A stretch of DNA of 21,873 bases. Source: an uncultured Bacillota bacterium. GTDB taxonomy: Bacteria > Bacillota_I > Bacilli_A > RFN20 > CAG-826. The notes under the pieces were generated by a model. That model had not been told where the DNA came from, did no database searches, and saw only the letters and a list, made by a program, of their open reading frames with translations. The translations under genes and the position numbers were made by a program. Where the stretch lies: positions 1-21,873 of the forward strand of contig CAMORJ010000014.1 in NCBI GenBank assembly GCA_946623775.1, in the 5' to 3' direction. Shown piece by piece: positions 18,363 through 21,873 of this stretch; within the stretch, counting starts at the first letter, position 1, and each line of letters begins with the position of its first letter.

Positions 18363-18560
18363 TTATTTGCCTCCTCCGAAAGCGTTCTTCAACTGCTGGA
18401 TGATAGAGCCAGCGGTTAGGTCCTCTAAAGAGAGGAACAATGCCGCAAACGCGGCGATGACCACAACGACGATGATCGCGGGCACGAGTTCTTCGCGCTT
18501 AGGCCAGCGGATGCGCTTGCCTTCCTTGACAACTTCTTTGGTGTACTTGATCGGTGTCAT
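18363..18560 (-). CDS. secE: Preprotein translocase subunit SecE
   Basis: SecE clamps SecY in the Sec channel. The 65-residue protein has the single-helix Gram-positive form: a basic amphipathic N-terminal part with the SecE pattern KEVVKEGKRIRWPKREEL, one membrane segment (about 27-44, PAIIVVVVIAAFAALFLS) and a short tail. AAGGAGG lies 5 bases before the ATG. It lies between rpmG and nusG, the usual place. Confidence 0.95.
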   Translation of the reverse strand: MTPIKYTKEVVKEGKRIRWPKREELVPAIIVVVVIAAFAALFLSLEDLTAGSIIQQLKNAFGGGK

Positions 18561-18575
18561 AGGAACCTCCTTGGA

Positions 18576-18725
18576 TTACTTGCTTTCTTTATGCAACGTA
18601 TGCTTGTTGCAGTGCGGACAGAACTTCTTGATCTCAAATCTCTTGGCGCTGTCCTTGCGCTTGGTGATTGTGTAGTTGCGGTTGAGACATTCTTCGCAAA
18701 TCAAAAACGTTTTTTCCCTACCCAT
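18576..18725 (-). CDS. rpmG: Ribosomal protein L33, zinc-binding form
   Basis: The 49-residue protein (MGREKTFLICEECLNRNYTI... ending NKHTLHKESK) has two CxxC pairs (ICEEC and FCPHC), a zinc ribbon, so it is the C+ form of L33 in the large subunit. Length and basic content are normal. It is too short for most gene callers' cut-offs but its place before secE confirms it. The ATG has only a weak GTGATG upstream; the promoter start lies about 22 bases away. Confidence 0.95.
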   Translation of the reverse strand: MGREKTFLICEECLNRNYTITKRKDSAKRFEIKKFCPHCNKHTLHKESK

Positions 18726-18753
18726 AAGCTATCATCACTTTCAGCGTGGAAAC

Positions 18754-18780
18754 TTTATAGCCATACGGACTCTTTGTCAA
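18754..18780 (-). promoter_or_regulatory. Promoter of rpmG-secE-nusG
   Basis: On the minus strand a perfect -35 TTGACA (18780-18775) and TATAAA (18759-18754) are separated by 15 bases, slightly short. A second TTGACT lies just upstream. A small CGCGC/GCGCG hairpin (18789-18804) separates this promoter from the terminator of the sigma factor gene. Confidence 0.6.
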
Positions 18781-18809
18781 TAGTCAATCGCGCGAAAATG
18801 CGCGTGCTT

Positions 18810-18840
18810 AAAAACACGCCCGCGTGGATTGACGGCGTGT
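18810..18840 (-). terminator. Terminator after the SigH-like gene
   Basis: On the minus strand ACACGCC (18840-18834) pairs with GGCGTGT (18820-18814), followed by a U-run. It begins 18 bases after the TAG stop of the sigma factor gene. Confidence 0.75.
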
Positions 18841-18858
18841 GCGGTGTATGTACGTGGA

Positions 18859-19542
18859 CTAGTCGTCCAGCTCTTCATCAAGCCCCGGCACGTCGAACAT
18901 ATCTTCTTCGCCTGCCGGGCTGCCGTCTGGATTGGCTTTGTGCACCACTTTCTTGGCCCACTCCCTGAATCTCTTCATAATCGTCTTTCCATAAGAAAAC
19001 GATAGTCCCAGCTTTTTAGAAGCGGCTTTGATCCTGTATCCGAGGAGAATCAGCTTAGCCATCTCCACCGCTTTTGGCGGAATGTTGGCAGGCAGCATGC
19101 ACAGTCTTTCTAGCGTCTCCGCGTAATTGACGAAAGCACGAGGATCAGAGGAAGACGACGCATCGGGCATAATGTCAGCCAAATATCCCCCTTCGCATAG
19201 TTCGGTGTCAAACGATACGATCGGAAGAAGAGTCCGTTCTTTTATGACTTTGCCGATTTCGTGATAAAGATCTCTTTCCAAAACCCGTAACAAGAATGCT
19301 CTAAAAGTGCTTTTGCCGAATTCGTATTCGCTTTCTGCGGTCAAATAAGAATTGAAGAAAACCTCGTTGGTCGTCCATTCATCTAAAAACCTGCTTTGAT
19401 TAGGTGCAATGGAATTGATTAAACGGAACCTGTTTTTGAAATAGCGGACCGAGAGAACGTCTCTCGCATAAGTGATCCCGAGTCTTTGAAGACACAGGAG
19501 GGCTTCATCTGATAAAAAAGAAAAGGTCACTGAGTGACGCAT
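18859..19542 (-). CDS. Divergent SigH-like RNA polymerase sigma factor
   Basis: The gene takes the place of sigH between rlmB and rpmG. Similarity is clear only in parts: LSDEALL at the start, KSTFRAFLLRVLERDLYHEI (78-97, equal to the SigH TSFKAFAELCITRQI region), LLPIVSFDTE followed by LADIMPDASSSSDPRAFV (equal to LNSYVSLD...LLDVI...DPEE), and a C-terminal helix-turn-helix (LLGYRIKAASKKLGLSFSYGKTI, 167-188). The core-binding helix is strongly changed and the tail is acidic (EELDD). It is probably an alternative sigma factor; SigH controls sporulation and competence in Bacillus, and a SigH-related factor controls recombination in Mycoplasma genitalium. I chose the ATG at 19542 (227 residues) because AAGGAGG lies about 8 bases upstream. 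The stop is TAG. Confidence 0.7.
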   Translation of the reverse strand: MRHSVTFSFLSDEALLCLQRLGITYARDVLSVRYFKNRFRLINSIAPNQSRFLDEWTTNEVFFNSYLTAESEYEFGKSTFRAFLLRVLERDLYHEIGKVIKERTLLPIVSFDTELCEGGYLADIMPDASSSSDPRAFVNYAETLERLCMLPANIPPKAVEMAKLILLGYRIKAASKKLGLSFSYGKTIMKRFREWAKKVVHKANPDGSPAGEEDMFDVPGLDEELDD

Positions 19543-19677
19543 AAATAATCCTCCTTCCGCTGGCAATAAATAAGCTATTTAGGGGGAACAAAGACTGGCG
19601 CGCAACAGAAACGAAAAACGAATTAATTAAGGCCGTCGGCCCTAAGGTGCATTCGCAAACCACCCAATCGAATTATA
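19543..19677 (-). promoter_or_regulatory. Promoter and long leader of the SigH-like gene
   Basis: A TATAAT on the minus strand (19677-19672) with only a weak -35 would give a leader of about 120 bases before the sigma factor ATG. The leader holds a GC-rich hairpin, TTAAGGCCGTCGGCCCTAA (19627-19645), followed on the minus strand by TTAATTCGTTTTT. This may be an attenuator in the leader or the terminator of the upstream cysS-rlmB transcript. Confidence 0.45.
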
Positions 19678-19727
19678 TAGGATTTTTTGCGTTGTGAACT
19701 CCGATTTACTAAGAAATTTAAAAAATG

Positions 19728-20450
19728 TTATTTTTGCTTGCGGGATAGGAAGATGTGAGAGACCATCACAGCAGCCGCTACAGACGCGTTTAATGAATTC
19801 ACGTGTCCCACCATTTCGATTTTCACAAGGAAATCGCTGTTCTCTTTCACAAGGCGGGAAATGCCATATCCTTCCGACCCGACGACAAGGCAGATCGGGC
19901 AGCGATAATCCACTTCCTCATAGCCCATTTTCGCATCGCCGTCAGTCGAGACGATCCAATAGCCGTTCTCCTGAAGCGTTTTAATGGCTTTGGTGAGGTT
20001 ATTGACCGAGGCAACTTTGACGTAATTGATTGCCCCGGTGGAAACCTTTGCGACAGTTGGGGTCAATCCGACTTGCTCGCGGGACTTCAAAATGACGCCA
20101 TCGACGCCAAACGCATCGGCAGTGCGGAGTATAGCCCCAAGATTATGGGGGTCTTCGATCCCATCGAGCATCAGCAACAACGGGAATTGCTTGCCCTTGG
20201 CAGAGGCGATCAGCTCATCCAAAGAGACCGTTTTGAAATCCTCGCACATGGCGACAAAGCCCTGGTGCCCAGAAGTCTTGGCAAGCCTAGTTAAAACCTC
20301 GTCAGGAACGATTTGGATGGATATGTGTTTGGTTTTCGCTTCCGAAATGATGGGATCGGAGGCATTGCGCTGGTTGACTTTGATCTCCAAAGCGGAGCCG
20401 GCGCGGACGCATTCCCTGACAGGGTTTTTTCCATAGATAGCGATTGCCAT
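19728..20450 (-). CDS. rlmB: 23S rRNA 2'-O-ribose methyltransferase of the SpoU/TrmH family (RlmB type)
   Basis: The 240-residue protein has a short N-terminal L30e-like part (YGKNPVRECVR, substrate binding) and the knotted SPOUT domain with its three motifs: PHNLGAILRTADAFGVDGVI, CLVVGSEGYGISRLV and KIEMVGHVNSLNASVAAAV. RlmB methylates G2251 of 23S rRNA in E. coli (TrmH-like tRNA targets are possible in Gram-positives). The ATG overlaps the cysS stop by one base (TAATG), so translation is coupled. The mini-RNase III gene usually found between cysS and rlmB is missing. Confidence 0.92.
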   Translation of the reverse strand: MAIAIYGKNPVRECVRAGSALEIKVNQRNASDPIISEAKTKHISIQIVPDEVLTRLAKTSGHQGFVAMCEDFKTVSLDELIASAKGKQFPLLLMLDGIEDPHNLGAILRTADAFGVDGVILKSREQVGLTPTVAKVSTGAINYVKVASVNNLTKAIKTLQENGYWIVSTDGDAKMGYEEVDYRCPICLVVGSEGYGISRLVKENSDFLVKIEMVGHVNSLNASVAAAVMVSHIFLSRKQK

Positions 20451-21796
20451 TAGAGGATTCCCTTCTCAATTAGCTTAGCGCGGAGCAAATCCGATTTTTC
20501 GAAATCGCGATTGGCTTTGGCTTCGTTGTATTCCGCGAATAGTTTGCGGCCTTCCTCATCGATGATGGGGAATTCGACGGCGATACCCAATGTCCAAAGA
20601 TAATCCGCAAGTCGGTTATAGCACTTCTTCATGGCATCCAAATCGATTGGGCGGGCACGAAGCAAGGCATTCGCGTTTTTGATCTCGGCATAGAGAATCG
20701 AAAGGGCGTTCGGAGTGTTCAAATCATTGCACAATTCATCGTAAAACGCATCCACGTCCTCGCTCTTTTCAGGTTTTATGTCAATTCCCTCGAGTTGCAA
20801 TTTGACCGCTAAAGCCTTAAAAGCCATAGAGATTTTCTGATAGTTTTTGCCCGCCTCGGCAATCGTCTCAGCGGTGAAAGACAAAGGAGCGCGATAATGG
20901 GCATTGAGGACCATCAAGCGGAATGGCATGCCGCCGAATTGCGCCACCACATCTTTTGCGAGCAAGACATTGCCAAGCGACTTGGACATCTTCTCGTTGT
21001 CGATGTTGATGAAGCCATTGTGAATCCAATAATTGGCCAAATGGTTGTGGTTATGGGCGCGGGATTGGGCGATTTCGTTCTCGTGATGCGGGAACTTAAG
21101 GTCGAAGCCGCCGCCATGGATGTCGATTAAGCCTCCCTGATCGGCAAAGATAGAGGCAATCATGACGCAGCATTCGGTATGCCAGCCAGGACGCCCATAG
21201 GACCAAGGGGTATTCCACTTAATGCCTTCGTCCGTTTTCTTCCATAAAGCGAAATCCAAGGGCGATTGCTTTTGCGAATTGACTTCGATTCTAGCGCCTG
21301 ACTCAAGCGATTCAATCGTGTTGCCGGAAAGTTCTCCATAGGTAGGGATTTCCTCGACTTTAAAGTACACGTCCCCGCCGGATTCGTATGCAGAACCCTT
21401 TTCGACGAGCTCGTCGATGTAGCGGATCATCTGCTCCATGTAGACGGTTGGCTTGGGCGTGATGTCCGGTTGCAAAGACCCGACTTGGTCCACGAGAGTG
21501 CGGAATTCGCCAATGACTTCTTCGGTCAATTGGCTCTCTGGGATTCCTAGCTCCTTCGCGCGGTTGATGATTTTGTCATCGACGTCCGTGTAATTGGAAA
21601 CGAACTTGACCTCATAGCCTAATGACATGAAGAGTCTGCGCCATGCATCGAAGACGATGACGGGACGCATATTCCCAATGTGAGGAGAATTGTAAACAGT
21701 AGGCCCGCATACGTAAAAGGAGACCTTGTTTTCTTTGATGGGTTTGAATTCCTCGAGGCGATTGCCCAAGGAGTTATAAATCATTACTTTTCGCAT
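20450..21796 (-). CDS. cysS: Cysteinyl-tRNA synthetase
   Basis: This class I synthetase charges tRNA-Cys. It has the zinc/cysteine site in FYVCGPTVYNSPHIGN (which includes the HIGH-type HIGN), GWHTECCVMIAS and FPHHENEIAQSRA, and the KMSKSLGN loop. Length (448 residues) is close to normal. I chose the ATG at 21796 (MRKVMIYNSLG), near the family start; an in-frame ATG at 21814 has no ribosome binding site, and TATGAT 6 bases before 21796 could be a -10 box. It overlaps rlmB by one base. Start choice is uncertain. Confidence 0.95.
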   Translation of the reverse strand: MRKVMIYNSLGNRLEEFKPIKENKVSFYVCGPTVYNSPHIGNMRPVIVFDAWRRLFMSLGYEVKFVSNYTDVDDKIINRAKELGIPESQLTEEVIGEFRTLVDQVGSLQPDITPKPTVYMEQMIRYIDELVEKGSAYESGGDVYFKVEEIPTYGELSGNTIESLESGARIEVNSQKQSPLDFALWKKTDEGIKWNTPWSYGRPGWHTECCVMIASIFADQGGLIDIHGGGFDLKFPHHENEIAQSRAHNHNHLANYWIHNGFINIDNEKMSKSLGNVLLAKDVVAQFGGMPFRLMVLNAHYRAPLSFTAETIAEAGKNYQKISMAFKALAVKLQLEGIDIKPEKSEDVDAFYDELCNDLNTPNALSILYAEIKNANALLRARPIDLDAMKKCYNRLADYLWTLGIAVEFPIIDEEGRKLFAEYNEAKANRDFEKSDLLRAKLIEKGIL

Positions 21797-21803
21797 ATCG
21801 TTA

Positions 21804-21873
21804 TCATACTCCATTGCGCCTGCTTGCGGGAGCGCGTTGCATTGAAGATTTAGAAAAGCGCTTACCTAAAGCA
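21804..21873 (-). CDS. Possible 3' end of an upstream gene (partial)
   Basis: From the window edge one minus-strand frame stays open for 22 codons and ends in TGA just before cysS. The tail is basic (GKRFSKSSMQRAPASRRNGV). It could be the end of the gene upstream of cysS or chance; too short to identify. Confidence 0.25.
   Translation of the reverse strand, partial: ALGKRFSKSSMQRAPASRRNGV

Overview
The window is a contiguous, almost entirely minus-strand piece of a Bacillota chromosome. It carries the conserved cluster that runs, read from the right end, cysS, rlmB, a SigH-like sigma factor, rpmG, secE, nusG, then rplK, rplA, rplJ, rplL, a ybxB-type 16S rRNA methyltransferase, rpoB and rpoC. 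This is the Bacillus subtilis gene order, but the mini-RNase III gene and the yacP/rae1 gene are absent. Three protein details point to the branch of Bacilli close to Mollicutes and Erysipelotrichia: Asn at the RpoB position equal to E. coli 526, a shortened proline loop in L11, and many start codons only a few bases from a -10 box. TGA does not appear to be read as Trp, because the long genes are open under the standard code. I cannot name the genus.

Layout, left to right. Bases 1-1606 hold a HipA-like kinase gene bounded on both sides by related inverted-repeat elements (190-225 and 1549-1606). A strong terminator (1664-1696) ends the rpoC operon. rpoC and rpoB (1712-9478), the methyltransferase, rplL, rplJ with an L10-type leader, rplA and rplK follow up to a clear promoter near 12456-12485. 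From about 12496 to 17800 an accessory block separates nusG from rplK, which are normally neighbours. The block holds a Zn/Cd-type P1B ATPase with its ArsR repressor and a double operator, a small YfcE-type phosphodiesterase divergent from an unrecognised 197-residue protein (the only plus-strand gene), and a secreted 5'-nucleotidase-like protein. The conserved cluster resumes with nusG, secE and rpmG (own promoter), the sigma factor (own promoter and a long leader) and the overlapping rlmB-cysS pair.

How it works together. The right and middle parts are core information processing: Cys-tRNA synthesis, rRNA modification, ribosomal stalk and L1 stalk proteins, the Sec translocon, NusG and RNA polymerase. 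Their genes have strong AAGGAGG-type ribosome binding sites and a marked preference for codons ending in G or C, which also produces long spurious antisense reading frames. The accessory genes are more AT-rich and several lack a ribosome binding site, having instead a -10 box 6-8 bases before the ATG. This suggests leaderless mRNAs. The most unusual structure is the repeat-bounded HipA-like gene, whose stop codon lies inside one repeat and whose promoter spacer holds part of the other.
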